Positions 1-8,258 of a stretch of DNA of 64,000 nucleotides are shown here, one piece after another. Below the pieces are notes generated by a model. It had not been told where the DNA came from. It made no database searches and saw nothing but the letters and a program-made list of their open reading frames with translations. The stretch is from Bacillota bacterium (lineage in GTDB: Bacteria; Bacillota; Clostridia; Lachnospirales; Lachnospiraceae). The first letter of the stretch is position 1. Each line of letters starts with the position of its first letter. The stretch lies in contig JAFAFU010000014.1 of the NCBI GenBank assembly GCA_023423335.1, positions 104,728 to 168,727 of the forward strand, in the 5' to 3' direction. Position numbers and translations under genes: made by a program.

Positions 1-99
1 GTACATATCCGGAGAATCAGGGAGAAGATTGAGATGGATTCCCGGAATTCCAAGATTATAAAAACCGTATGGGGAGTTGGATATAAGATTGAACAATAG
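1..99 (+). CDS. Response regulator, OmpR/PhoB type (C-terminal end only)
   Basis: The first 32 codons are in frame and end at TAG 97-99. The residues read like the last part of a winged-helix DNA-binding domain of OmpR-family regulators: an arginine-rich recognition helix (VHIRRIREKIE) followed by the wing with TVWGVGYKIE. The receiver domain lies outside the window. The stop overlaps the start of the histidine kinase gene, so the two are translationally coupled and form a two-component pair. The target genes cannot be read from the sequence. Confidence 0.85.
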   Translation, partial: VHIRRIREKIEMDSRNSKIIKTVWGVGYKIEQ

Positions 100-1171
100 T
101 ATTTTTAAAAGTTTTCGCTTCGAAATAGTTTTATACAGTCTCCTGAGCCTGTTTTATACTCTTTTAACGATGGCCGCCACCCATATTGGCCTGTTTTTGC
201 TGAATGGAGGAAAATTAAATCTGGCCGGGACGGGCGCGGTGCTGTATGCAATCTTTACGATAACCATATGCATCATCCTTTTCATCACATATTTTCTTCT
301 GCTGACCAGGAAATTTGTAATTTATATTAAGGAAATTTCGGAAGGAATCAGTGAAATTTCCTTGGGGAACCTGGACCATAAGATAGCGATCCGAAACGAG
401 GATGAATTTGCTCTGATTGCGGACAGGCTTAATCAGATGGCGGATGATATTAAGAAAATTATGGAAAATGAGCGAAGAAGCGAGTATGCCAAGAATGAAC
501 TCATTACCAGTGTGGCCCATGATTTGAGAACTCCGCTCACTTCCATCATCGGATATCTGGATTTGGTTTCCGTGAAAGAACTGGACCGGGATACCCGGAA
601 GAAATATGTAGAGATCGCATACAGTAAATCCAAAAGGCTGGAGAAGCTTATCGAGGATCTGTTCACCTATACCAAATTCAATTTTGGTGAAGTAAAGCCT
701 TCTTACACGGAGGTGGATCTGGTTAAATTGATTAACCAGCTGCTCGATGAATTTTATCCCAGCTTTGCGGAAAACAGGCAGCGGTATGAATTTAGGACCA
801 GCCATAGCAGTGCCATAATCAATGCGGACGGAGATCTTTTGGCGAGAGCCTTTGCGAATCTGATCAGCAATGCAATCAAGTATGGAGGGGAAGGGGGAGA
901 TATCCTGCTCGACTTGAATAAGAAAGAGTCTTCGGTTATTGTAACGATAACGAATTTTGGTGAAATTATACCGAAGAAGGATCTGGAGATGATTTTCCAG
1001 CGGTTTTACCGGGTGGAGAGCTCCCGTTCCAGCGAGACAGGCGGCAGCGGTCTGGGACTTGCGATTGCCCACAGTGTCATAGAGATGCATGGCGGAACTA
1101 TCCGGGCAGAAAGCGAGGTGACAGGTACAGTGTTTTCCGTTGCCTTAAACGATATACCAAAAACAAATTGA
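89..1171 (+). CDS. Sensor histidine kinase, VanS-like
   Basis: A membrane sensor kinase that would autophosphorylate and pass the phosphate to the regulator upstream. Two hydrophobic segments lie at about residues 10-36 and 49-73 with only a short external loop. A HAMP-like linker follows (about 74-125), then an H-box with SVAHDLRTPLTS (His at about 144), an N-box NLISNAIKYG and a G-rich ATP lid ETGGSGLGLAIAHS. The layout and motifs fit the VanS/intramembrane-sensing group. TTG at 89 is preferred: GGGGAG at 71-76 precedes it by 12 bases, while the alternative TTG at 77 has no room for a ribosome binding site. It overlaps the regulator by 11 bases. No vancomycin-resistance genes are nearby, so a resistance role is not supported. 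Confidence 0.88.
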   Translation: MNNSIFKSFRFEIVLYSLLSLFYTLLTMAATHIGLFLLNGGKLNLAGTGAVLYAIFTITICIILFITYFLLLTRKFVIYIKEISEGISEISLGNLDHKIAIRNEDEFALIADRLNQMADDIKKIMENERRSEYAKNELITSVAHDLRTPLTSIIGYLDLVSVKELDRDTRKKYVEIAYSKSKRLEKLIEDLFTYTKFNFGEVKPSYTEVDLVKLINQLLDEFYPSFAENRQRYEFRTSHSSAIINADGDLLARAFANLISNAIKYGGEGGDILLDLNKKESSVIVTITNFGEIIPKKDLEMIFQRFYRVESSRSSETGGSGLGLAIAHSVIEMHGGTIRAESEVTGTVFSVALNDIPKTN

Positions 1172-1241
1172 GCCACGGATAATCCGAGTCAGGTCAGTAC
1201 ATTCCGAATGTACCGCTGCACCTGCCGGATTTACCTGTGGC
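1172..1241 (+). terminator. Long two-tier hairpin after the kinase gene
   Basis: GCCAC at 1172-1176 pairs with GTGGC at 1237-1241, GGATAATCCG pairs imperfectly with CGGATTTACC, CAGGT pairs with ACCTG, and an inner hairpin GTACATT-CCG-AATGTAC sits at 1197-1213. The following run (ttcaattt) is only moderately T-rich. This is probably the transcription end of the two-component operon. The fragments AGTCAGGT and ACCTGCCGG faintly recall part of a cobalamin riboswitch, but the rest of that motif is absent. Confidence 0.55.
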
Positions 1242-1351
1242 TTCAATTTGCGAAACTATGAAAACGGAAGAAGAAAAAATATAACCATATTATAACACAA
1301 AAATGAAATAAAGGTAGTCTTTTTTTAAAAATTAAAACATTGTTAACATAT

Positions 1352-2185
1352 TCAAGGCTGAGAAAGGCCATGAGGTCTGCTTTTGATATATTTCTCCGAA
1401 TTAAAATATTCCATTATTTTCTTTGAAATCCGGATACGCTGATACAAGGAGGCGTAAGAGATTTCATCCATCCCCTCAAGGTAATTCTGTGGGAAATTCT
1501 TAAAAATTCCTTTTTCATTTATTTTTAAAGCGGCTTTATTATAAGCTATGGCGGCTTCTTCTTCGGTTTGGTAGCGCCCGATCAGGAAGTCCCCGTTGAT
1601 GTGTATTTTGGCCAGATAGACAGGGAGACCGTTAACTATGGTCTTCGTGACGCCGTGGTAACGGTTGATGATCTCGATATTGGCGTACCGAAAGTCTGTA
1701 GGATCTCCGTTTGAAAAACGATAGTCCCTGCCGGGGACAGCATAATTCTTAATGCCATAGCGGGATAGGATACCTACCTGCATTCCGTAATCGGAGGCAA
1801 ACAGATGGCCGCCCCGTTTCATTATCTTATGACGGGCATAATAAAACAGATCATCAACATCAAATTTTAATGGGGTATCAATATCAAGATAGTATAGAAA
1901 ATAATTCTTCTTAAGATAAATCGGGTTTTTAAAATAGATCCCATGGTCCCTGAAATTATGCAGCACAACCCATTTATGAAAGGAAATTATGCAGCCCTTC
2001 GGGTAATTATTAATATGCAGACGGGAGGCTTCCGAGAGGATCTTACCGGATAGCTGATAAGCCTTATGAGCTTCAGATTCCTTCTGATAGCTCCCGAGAC
2101 TGATGTGTTTTCCCTTATAAGTAATGGAAGCTCTGTAATAAACAGCTCCGTTCTTTTTTTGCGCTGAATATACGCCCGTTTTCAT
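1352..2185 (-). CDS. AP2-domain protein with degenerate HNH-like middle (function unknown)
   Basis: A 277-residue protein with two AP2-like DNA-binding modules. The first is at residues about 1-50 (GVYSAQKKNGAVYYRA, then KHISLGSYQKESEAHKAY). The second is at about 185-250 (YLAKIHINGDFLIGRYQTEE, then AAIAYNKAALKI). Each ends with the -YxTxExAAxAYxxAA- pattern typical of AP2 in phage homing endonucleases. The stretch between them ends with GDPTDFRYANIEIIN, which resembles the D-x-R-x-x-N-L tail of HNH nucleases, but the catalytic histidines are not evident. ATG at 2185 is chosen because GGGAGG sits just upstream. It may be a domesticated relative of HNH-AP2 homing endonucleases acting as a DNA-binding protein. 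Confidence 0.6.
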   Translation of the reverse strand: MKTGVYSAQKKNGAVYYRASITYKGKHISLGSYQKESEAHKAYQLSGKILSEASRLHINNYPKGCIISFHKWVVLHNFRDHGIYFKNPIYLKKNYFLYYLDIDTPLKFDVDDLFYYARHKIMKRGGHLFASDYGMQVGILSRYGIKNYAVPGRDYRFSNGDPTDFRYANIEIINRYHGVTKTIVNGLPVYLAKIHINGDFLIGRYQTEEEAAIAYNKAALKINEKGIFKNFPQNYLEGMDEISYASLYQRIRISKKIMEYFNSEKYIKSRPHGLSQP

Positions 2186-2216
2186 ATAAAGCCTCCCTGC
2201 TGTCTTCCCCTTTCCT

Positions 2217-2245
2217 ACTATAGCAAATTCCGACGGAAAGCGCAA
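2217..2245 (-). promoter_or_regulatory. Probable sigma-A promoter of the AP2 gene
   Basis: On the minus strand TTGCGC (2245-2240), a 17-base spacer and TATAGT (2222-2217) lie about 30 bases upstream of the ATG at 2185. The -35 box is weak and the -10 box is good. Confidence 0.45.
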
Positions 2246-2520
2246 CGGCGGCATACAGATATTAACAAATTATTACAAGATATTTCGGCAGTATAATCGC
2301 TGAAGCAGGCATAAATACGTACTATTACAGTAGAATAAGCATAAAGGAAAAAGTATCCGCGTAAAATAATTAATATATAGTTAATAATTTGTTAAAATTA
2401 TCTTGTGAAATATTACTTAAAAGGATGGAATAAATCCAGGACGAGATGTTAAAAATTGCCCATAATGTTAAAATAAGGAAATTACTGTTCGTTGTTATTA
2501 ACGAAAATGAGATTACATAG

Positions 2521-2550
2521 TTGACACAAAAAAATACAGTGACTTATAAT
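2521..2550 (+). promoter_or_regulatory. Sigma-A promoter of the SleB-type gene
   Basis: TTGACA at 2521-2526 is followed by TATAAT at 2545-2550 (18-base spacer), about 60 bases before the ATG. The rest of 2246-2520 is AT-rich (several TTAATA/GTTAAAA tracts), shows no open frame with a ribosome binding site, and holds nothing else recognised. Confidence 0.75.
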
Positions 2551-2613
2551 GCAGGATAGTGTTACCACGAATACCAATTAATACCAGGTGACCAGAAAGA
2601 AGAGGAAAGATTT

Positions 2614-3444
2614 ATGTCTATAATAAATTCGTTTCTTCAAAAGAATAAAGTGCATGAGAGCCATCATGGAGTTTATATGGTGGTTATAGCTTACGTGTTA
2701 TCAGCGGCATTACTGTTCTTCGGATCAGATGCATTCTACGGTATTACGTCAAAAGCCGAAAAAATCAGCAGTATTTCTGATGAAGCAACAAACAATGTTA
2801 CAGAAGAAGCAATTATTGATCCCTATGGATTGGCTGCCAGGAACCGGGAAGAGGAGCCGGTCCCTGAACCCGCCTCAGATGATACGAATTGGCTCTTTGG
2901 CCAGGGCATGAATGACAGCGAATATGATACGATGCTCTTATATCTGGACGAAATGGAAATTTACCAGGCAGTGGAACTGGGGGCGGATGAAGCCACGGAG
3001 AGCGCGGTAGAGAGTTTTTCCGCTGATAACGGTAAAGGCAAAACTTCCCTGTCCCTGACAAGGGAAGAGGTAGGAATGCTGGAACGGATTGTGGAGGCAG
3101 AAGCCACCGGTGAGGATATGATCGGGCGTATATTGGTCGCCAATGTTGTAATGAACCGGATTGCGGATGAGGAATTCCCTGATACGGTTGAAGAGGTAAT
3201 ATTCCAGAACTCCGACGGGGAATATCAGTTTTCTCCGATTTCTGATAAAAGATACTGGAGCGTAAAGGTATCGAAGAAAACAGAGGAAGCAGTCCGCAGG
3301 GCCCTTGCGGGAGAGGATTATTCCGAAGGCGCATTATACTTTATGGCCAGGAAGAAGACAAAGAAAAGCAGTGCAAAGTGGTTTGACAACAATTTGGAAT
3401 GGCTTTTTAAGCATGGAGGGCACGAATTCTATAAAAACAGGTAA
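2614..3444 (+). CDS. Cell wall hydrolase, SleB-type (Hydrolase_2)
   Basis: A peptidoglycan-cleaving enzyme of the SleB/CwlJ family, probably a lytic transglycosylase. An N-terminal membrane anchor (about residues 20-37) is followed by an acidic, low-complexity linker of about 100 residues, then the catalytic domain from about residue 150. Recognisable motifs are EEVGMLERIVEAEATGED (the conserved glutamate lies in this helix), NVVMNRI, QFSPI, and a C-terminal GALYFMARK and FKHGGHEFY. It has its own promoter and is a single gene. The family is best known for spore cortex hydrolysis, but anchored vegetative members are common, so the role in germination is only possible. Confidence 0.85.
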   Translation: MSIINSFLQKNKVHESHHGVYMVVIAYVLSAALLFFGSDAFYGITSKAEKISSISDEATNNVTEEAIIDPYGLAARNREEEPVPEPASDDTNWLFGQGMNDSEYDTMLLYLDEMEIYQAVELGADEATESAVESFSADNGKGKTSLSLTREEVGMLERIVEAEATGEDMIGRILVANVVMNRIADEEFPDTVEEVIFQNSDGEYQFSPISDKRYWSVKVSKKTEEAVRRALAGEDYSEGALYFMARKKTKKSSAKWFDNNLEWLFKHGGHEFYKNR

Positions 3445-3577
3445 TAATTCTGCGTCCGGATGGGATCAGGATACCTGCTCATAGTGATGCATAAATATAA
3501 ATAAACCCTATTGTGTCAGATTTGGTTATATGGTATATTTGCGGTAAGCAAAAAAATAACAAAGGGGAATGAACAGA

Positions 3578-5068
3578 ATGAACCTAATGTATCAGAGTAC
3601 CAGGGACAAATCCAACAGGGTAACCGCATCCCGGGCAGTGTTGCAGGGATTATCACCGGATGGTGGATTGTATGTGCCGGAAACCATACCTCAGCTGACC
3701 AAAACCATGGAGGAGCTGGCTGCTCTGGATTACAGGCAGCTTGCCTATGAGGTTATGAAACTCTTCCTTACGGATTATACGGAGGAAGAGCTTAAGGATT
3801 GTATTAACAAAGCTTATGATGACAAATTTGATACGCAGGAGATTGTTCCGTTAAAACAGGTGGGACAAGCATATTACCTGGAGCTGTTCCATGGCGCAAC
3901 CATAGCCTTCAAGGATATGGCGCTCTCCATTCTCCCGCATCTTTTAACAAAAGCTGCCCGAAAAAACAATACAAAAGAGGAGATCGTAATCCTTACGGCC
4001 ACATCGGGAGACACCGGCAAAGCGGCGCTGGCAGGATTTGCCGATGTGGAAGGAACCAGCATCATCGTATTTTATCCTAAGGATGGTGTCAGCAGCGTCC
4101 AGGAGAAGCAGATGGTTACCCAGCGCGGCGGCAACACGGCTGTCATAGGAATCCGGGGTAATTTTGATGACGCCCAGACCGGGGTGAAGGCAATGTTCAA
4201 TAACCGGGAATTGGCAAAGAAATTAAAAGAGTCGGGATATCTTTTCTCCTCTGCGAATTCGATTAATATCGGCAGATTAGTACCCCAGATTGTATATTAT
4301 GTGTATGCTTATGCGACATTATATAGGAAGAAACAGGTAGCGGAGGGAGAAAAGATTAATTTTGTTGTCCCGACCGGAAATTTCGGCAATATTCTGGCAG
4401 CCTACTATGCAAAGCATATGGGGCTCCCGGTGGATAAGCTGATCTGTGCCTCCAATGAGAATAAGGTCCTGTTTGATTTCTTCTCAACCGGTATTTATGA
4501 CAAGAACAGGGAGTTCATCCTGACAACGTCGCCCTCCATGGATATCCTGGTTTCCAGTAATCTGGAACGGTTAATATACCATATCGCGGATAATGATTCC
4601 GTAAAGTGTGTGGAGCTGATGAAGGCTCTTTCCTCTCAGGGCAGATATGAGATTACCGAGAGTATGAGAAATAACCTGAAGGGTTTTGTCGGCGGCTATG
4701 CCACAACTTCAGAAACGGAGCAGGCCATTCTTAAGGAGTATAAAGAGAACGGATATGTGCTGGACACCCATACGGCAGTGGCAGCCAGTGTCTATGGCCG
4801 GTATGCGGGGGCGTCCGGAGACTCTGCGAAGACCGTCATAGTATCTACGGCCAGCCCCTATAAGTTCGGAGAAAGCGTACTAAGGGCAATTGGCTGTGAA
4901 GCAATTCCTGAGGATGATTATGAGCAGGCAAAACGGCTTGAAGCCCTGTCAGGCATGAAGATTCCCAGGGCTGTGGAGGAGCTTCGTGAAGCTGAGGTCC
5001 TGCATAAAAGGGTATGTAACACGGAGGAAATGCAGATTGTAGTCGAAAATATTCTTAAAATAATCTAA
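3578..5068 (+). CDS. thrC: Threonine synthase
   Basis: Converts O-phospho-L-homoserine to L-threonine with pyridoxal phosphate, in the cytoplasm. The protein is 496 residues, normal for the long clostridial/yeast-like class. The PLP lysine is in LELFHGATIAFKDMAL (Lys about 112), and the phosphate-binding loop appears as ATSGDTGKAAL. Other family blocks are FVVPTGNFGNILAAYYAK and ASPYKFGESV. ATG 3578 is used because AAAGGGG (3561-3567) is 10 bases upstream; the in-frame ATG at 3569 would be only one base from it. There are no other threonine genes nearby, and no T-box or riboswitch was seen in the 130-base leader. Confidence 0.95.
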   Translation: MNLMYQSTRDKSNRVTASRAVLQGLSPDGGLYVPETIPQLTKTMEELAALDYRQLAYEVMKLFLTDYTEEELKDCINKAYDDKFDTQEIVPLKQVGQAYYLELFHGATIAFKDMALSILPHLLTKAARKNNTKEEIVILTATSGDTGKAALAGFADVEGTSIIVFYPKDGVSSVQEKQMVTQRGGNTAVIGIRGNFDDAQTGVKAMFNNRELAKKLKESGYLFSSANSINIGRLVPQIVYYVYAYATLYRKKQVAEGEKINFVVPTGNFGNILAAYYAKHMGLPVDKLICASNENKVLFDFFSTGIYDKNREFILTTSPSMDILVSSNLERLIYHIADNDSVKCVELMKALSSQGRYEITESMRNNLKGFVGGYATTSETEQAILKEYKENGYVLDTHTAVAASVYGRYAGASGDSAKTVIVSTASPYKFGESVLRAIGCEAIPEDDYEQAKRLEALSGMKIPRAVEELREAEVLHKRVCNTEEMQIVVENILKII

Positions 5069-5350
5069 TTATGACAAATGCATGACATAAATTTGACACA
5101 TACAAAGTGCAATATAGAGCCATAGTCAAAGCAATAAGACAGGAACCATACTGGGAAGCCGAAATAGCAGATGACGTCACATCCTATTCTATATCCGCTG
5201 TCCAGGCTGTTCCATATGGGGAATGCAAGGAGTAAGGGGTTATCCCTGCAAGCATTTTGGCTACAATATAATCTATCCGTCCGAGTGATTATCGATGTTT
5301 GGGAAAGCCAGTCAAATTGGTAAATTATCCAAATACATGGATAAAAAGAC

Positions 5351-5379
5351 TTGACCTTTTTTTCCTTTATTGTTATAAT
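5351..5379 (+). promoter_or_regulatory. Strong sigma-A promoter with long leader for the surface protein gene
   Basis: TTGACC at 5351-5356, 17-base spacer, TATAAT at 5374-5379. This gives a leader of about 125 bases ending in a near-perfect ribosome binding site (TTAAGGAGGAAG, 5491-5502). The region 5069-5350 contains only short non-coding sequence. The combination suggests very high expression. Confidence 0.8.
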
Positions 5380-5509
5380 CATCTTGTTGTTGGAACGATT
5401 ATATTACTGCGTTTCCTTTTCTGTATTTGCGGGGTTTACAGACTTGTGAAATAGTTCAGGAACGCACAATATAACACCAAACCATATTTTTTAAGGAGGA
5501 AGTAAGAAT

Positions 5510-8002
5510 ATGAAGAAGAGTTTCTTTAAGAAATTGTCCTTCGTTATGGCGCTTGCGATGATTATTTCTGTAGTCGCTCCCGCTGCTGGCGCTTTCGCTG
5601 CATCCGCACCGAAGCTCAACTCTACAAAGAAGTATTTACACCTCGATGTAGATAAATTAAACGAATACAATTTCAACATTACAAGCACCAAGGGTAAGGG
5701 TTGGAAATACTCTTGGGAGTCTTCAAACGAAGATGTAGCAGTAGTTAACGAGAAGAACGGTGTTACAACCGCTACCGGCGTTGGTACTGCAAAGGTCACA
5801 GTATTCATTGTTGATAAAGACAATGAAGAAGTTGGCAGTGCAACCGCTACCGTTGTTGTTAGAGATAACATCAAGGAAGTTACCATTGCTAACAAGCCTG
5901 AGAATGACAAACTGGCTGTTGGTGAAGAGTTCGATTTCAATAGGAACTTTGTAACCGTATCCGGTTCTACAAAGAAGACATCTGCTATCACCAGATGGAC
6001 TGTTTCTCCCGAAGGCGCATCCATTCAGGATAACGGTGTATTCGTAGCTGAGAAGGCTGGCGAGTATACAGTAACAGCAGTATCTTTCCAGTCCCTGGAG
6101 AAGTACAACACCTGGAATGCAAAGGCTGACAAGTCTCTTACCGATGCATTAGTATTAGATCATGATGAGATTAAGGTTACTGTAGGCGTTTCCATTAAGG
6201 ACGTTAAGCTTGTAACACCGAAGCAGATCGAGATTACTTTTGACTCATCCGTTAAGGATACAGTTGACGGTATTGACGATGTAAAGGTTGACCGTAAGCT
6301 GAATGATACTTACACAGCTATGGTTCCTGTTTGGAAATTCGACAAGATTTCTGAGGATGGTAAGGTTGTTACCGTTTCCACCTACGATAATTTAGTTGAT
6401 AAGCAGGCTTACAAGGTATCTGCAGCAGGCGCAACATTTGATCTGTATGTACAGATCGGTACTCCTGTAAGCATCAGCATGGAAGATCAGGTTATTCCGA
6501 TCAATACACCTACGGCAGTAGCTTACAAATTACTTGATCAGTACGGTGTAAACGTTGCTTCCTTATTTGATGGCGGCGTAGTTAAGAATTCAACCGTTGG
6601 ATTAGTAAATGGCCTGTTAACCTTAGCAGACAATGAAGTGTCCTTCGTTGAATACAACTATACCATTATTAACTCTGATGGAACAGCACAGATTCTGTCC
6701 ACAGGTACAAAGACTGTAAGAGGTCAGGCTGCATCCGTTAATGCGGCAATCGAATGGAACATTGTAAACGGCAGCACACCGGATTGGAGCAAGACAAACC
6801 AGAAGGTTAAGGTTGGCGAGACCACAATGTATGTCTTCGGCAGACAGAAGATGTCCAACAATAGCTATACGAACTATGCTAGCTATAAGTTCGAATCCTT
6901 AAATACCGGTTATTTAGTAATTGATAATGCGAATGGTTTATTAGTACCTGTTTCCGCTGGTACAGCATTGGTAAAGGTTACTGATATCACTAACAACAAT
7001 GCAGTTGTTGGATATATCAACATTGAAGTATTGGCACAGGCTAAAGCTCAGTCCGCAAAGGCTAGCTCACCGCTTGTTAAATTATCCAACAGCATTAGTG
7101 TTGCTGGAGTTGCATCACCTGAAATTGCAAATGTAACTATCAAGCATGTAGATCAGTACGGTACTGAGACAAATGCAACGATTGATACAGGTAAGTCTTA
7201 TGTAATAAGTTCTACCAAGACCACGGATCTGGCTGTAGTTAGTGCGGGCGGATCAACCGTAACATTCACAGCTGTAGCAGGTAAGACTGGATCCTTCAAT
7301 TATCTGGTAACCACAACTGAAGGCAAGGTAGTTACTATTACAGTAACTGTATCAGCTCCTGGCGTATTAAGCGCATATACGATCGAAGCTAATCAGACCG
7401 GCATTGACTCCTATGAGCCTGCAAGTGCTCCGAATGTTGTTACATTCTCCGTATTTGGTGTTGACGCGGCTAATGTTAAGAAGATCAGAGTAGTTAGCGC
7501 TGCTGGTATCACTTACTCCATTAAGGATGCTAAGAACAATGCGGTTAATGCTGCAGCAGTAGATTTCACCAATGTTGCAACTACCGGTGAAGTGACCTTA
7601 ACACTTGATGATACTGCACGTTCTTATGAGAATGGAACTTGGACATTCTCCATAAACATTAACGGTATTGTTTACAATAAGACCTTCACAGTAACGAATA
7701 GCAGACCTGCTCCGGCACTGACCGTCAAGGCTCTTTCTGCTACAGTAGGCACTAGCTCATCTGTTATGTCTGCAATTAGTGCTATGATTGGCTTAAAGAT
7801 TGGTACTGGTGATGTTGCTATCAGTGAAGTTGACTATGTATCCAGCAATTCAGCAATCGTTGCTTCCAGCGCTACCGGAGCTACTGAAACCTTCTTAACT
7901 GCTGGTACAGTTAAGCTCTACGTTAGAAAGGTTAAGACTCTCAACGGCGGAGTTACTCAGGAAGTAGCTATTAACAGAGAGTTCACAGTAACTGTTCAGT
8001 AA
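5510..8002 (+). CDS. Secreted Ig-like (Big_2) surface protein, probable S-layer-type protein
   Basis: An 830-residue exported protein. The signal peptide has three lysines, a hydrophobic core (about 10-25) and a likely cut after residues 30-31 (AFA-A). The first mature domain (about 40-125) is a bacterial Ig-like fold: WKYSWESSNEDVAVVNEKNG, then TATGVGTAKVTV. More beta-rich repeats follow, with similar blocks near residues 480-510, 590-620 and 765-800. There is no SLH domain, sortase motif or C-terminal membrane segment. Codon use is unlike neighbours (strong AAG, GTT/GTA and GCT bias, almost no rare codons), with strong promoter, long leader and perfect Shine-Dalgarno. These point to an abundant surface protein, perhaps the S-layer subunit; that identity is inferred. 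Confidence 0.75.
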   Translation: MKKSFFKKLSFVMALAMIISVVAPAAGAFAASAPKLNSTKKYLHLDVDKLNEYNFNITSTKGKGWKYSWESSNEDVAVVNEKNGVTTATGVGTAKVTVFIVDKDNEEVGSATATVVVRDNIKEVTIANKPENDKLAVGEEFDFNRNFVTVSGSTKKTSAITRWTVSPEGASIQDNGVFVAEKAGEYTVTAVSFQSLEKYNTWNAKADKSLTDALVLDHDEIKVTVGVSIKDVKLVTPKQIEITFDSSVKDTVDGIDDVKVDRKLNDTYTAMVPVWKFDKISEDGKVVTVSTYDNLVDKQAYKVSAAGATFDLYVQIGTPVSISMEDQVIPINTPTAVAYKLLDQYGVNVASLFDGGVVKNSTVGLVNGLLTLADNEVSFVEYNYTIINSDGTAQILSTGTKTVRGQAASVNAAIEWNIVNGSTPDWSKTNQKVKVGETTMYVFGRQKMSNNSYTNYASYKFESLNTGYLVIDNANGLLVPVSAGTALVKVTDITNNNAVVGYINIEVLAQAKAQSAKASSPLVKLSNSISVAGVASPEIANVTIKHVDQYGTETNATIDTGKSYVISSTKTTDLAVVSAGGSTVTFTAVAGKTGSFNYLVTTTEGKVVTITVTVSAPGVLSAYTIEANQTGIDSYEPASAPNVVTFSVFGVDAANVKKIRVVSAAGITYSIKDAKNNAVNAAAVDFTNVATTGEVTLTLDDTARSYENGTWTFSININGIVYNKTFTVTNSRPAPALTVKALSATVGTSSSVMSAISAMIGLKIGTGDVAISEVDYVSSNSAIVASSATGATETFLTAGTVKLYVRKVKTLNGGVTQEVAINREFTVTVQ

Positions 8003-8050
8003 TTTGAGTATTTCGTAATAAAGCAATCACTGCAAGGTGATATGAATAGA

Positions 8051-8084
8051 ATAAGACCCGGGCAAAAGCCTGGGTCTTATTTTG
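8051..8084 (+). terminator. Intrinsic terminator of the surface protein gene
   Basis: ATAAGACCCGGGC (8051-8063), loop AAAA, GCCTGGGTCTTAT (8068-8080) and then TTTT. One G-T wobble only. It isolates the highly expressed gene from the next one. Confidence 0.9.
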
Positions 8085-8198
8085 CGTGACGGGCAGCCAT
8101 GCCAGTCCTGAATAGGGCGGGGGTATTTTATATCTTTGGCCTTACTTCCAGAGAATTCTGATAAGTTCACAAAAAGAGGACGTGCTTATCCATATCTG

Positions 8199-8227
8199 TT
8201 GATATGAAGTTAAAAATAAGCTATAAT
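8199..8227 (+). promoter_or_regulatory. Sigma-A promoter of the O-antigen-ligase-like gene
   Basis: TTGATA 8199-8204, 17-base spacer, TATAAT 8222-8227. Transcription would begin near 8234, which rules out the ATG at 8229 as start and supports ATG 8259 with AAGGAG at 8245-8250. Confidence 0.75.
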
Positions 8228-8258
8228 AATGGAAGCAGGTAAAAAAGGAGAACAAACG

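Noticed and set aside
215..1090. Long open frame on the minus strand inside the histidine kinase gene
   Set aside because: It shadows a clearly conserved kinase, has no ribosome binding site and shows no protein motif.
77..1171. Van-type glycopeptide resistance locus
   Set aside because: The kinase is VanS-like and a VanZ-family gene exists at 45604, but no vanHAX or D,D-peptidase genes are present and the two are 44 kb apart.
1172..1241. Cobalamin riboswitch fragment
   Set aside because: AGTCAGGT and ACCTGCCGG are present, but the B12 box and core are missing and the element is downstream of, not before, a gene.
2813..3334. Minus-strand frame inside the SleB-type gene
   Set aside because: Proline/arginine-rich shadow frame without a ribosome binding site or known motif.
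5491..6024. Minus-strand open frame across the start of the surface protein
   Set aside because: Serine/threonine-rich composition is the mirror of the biased codons of the real gene; no start signal.
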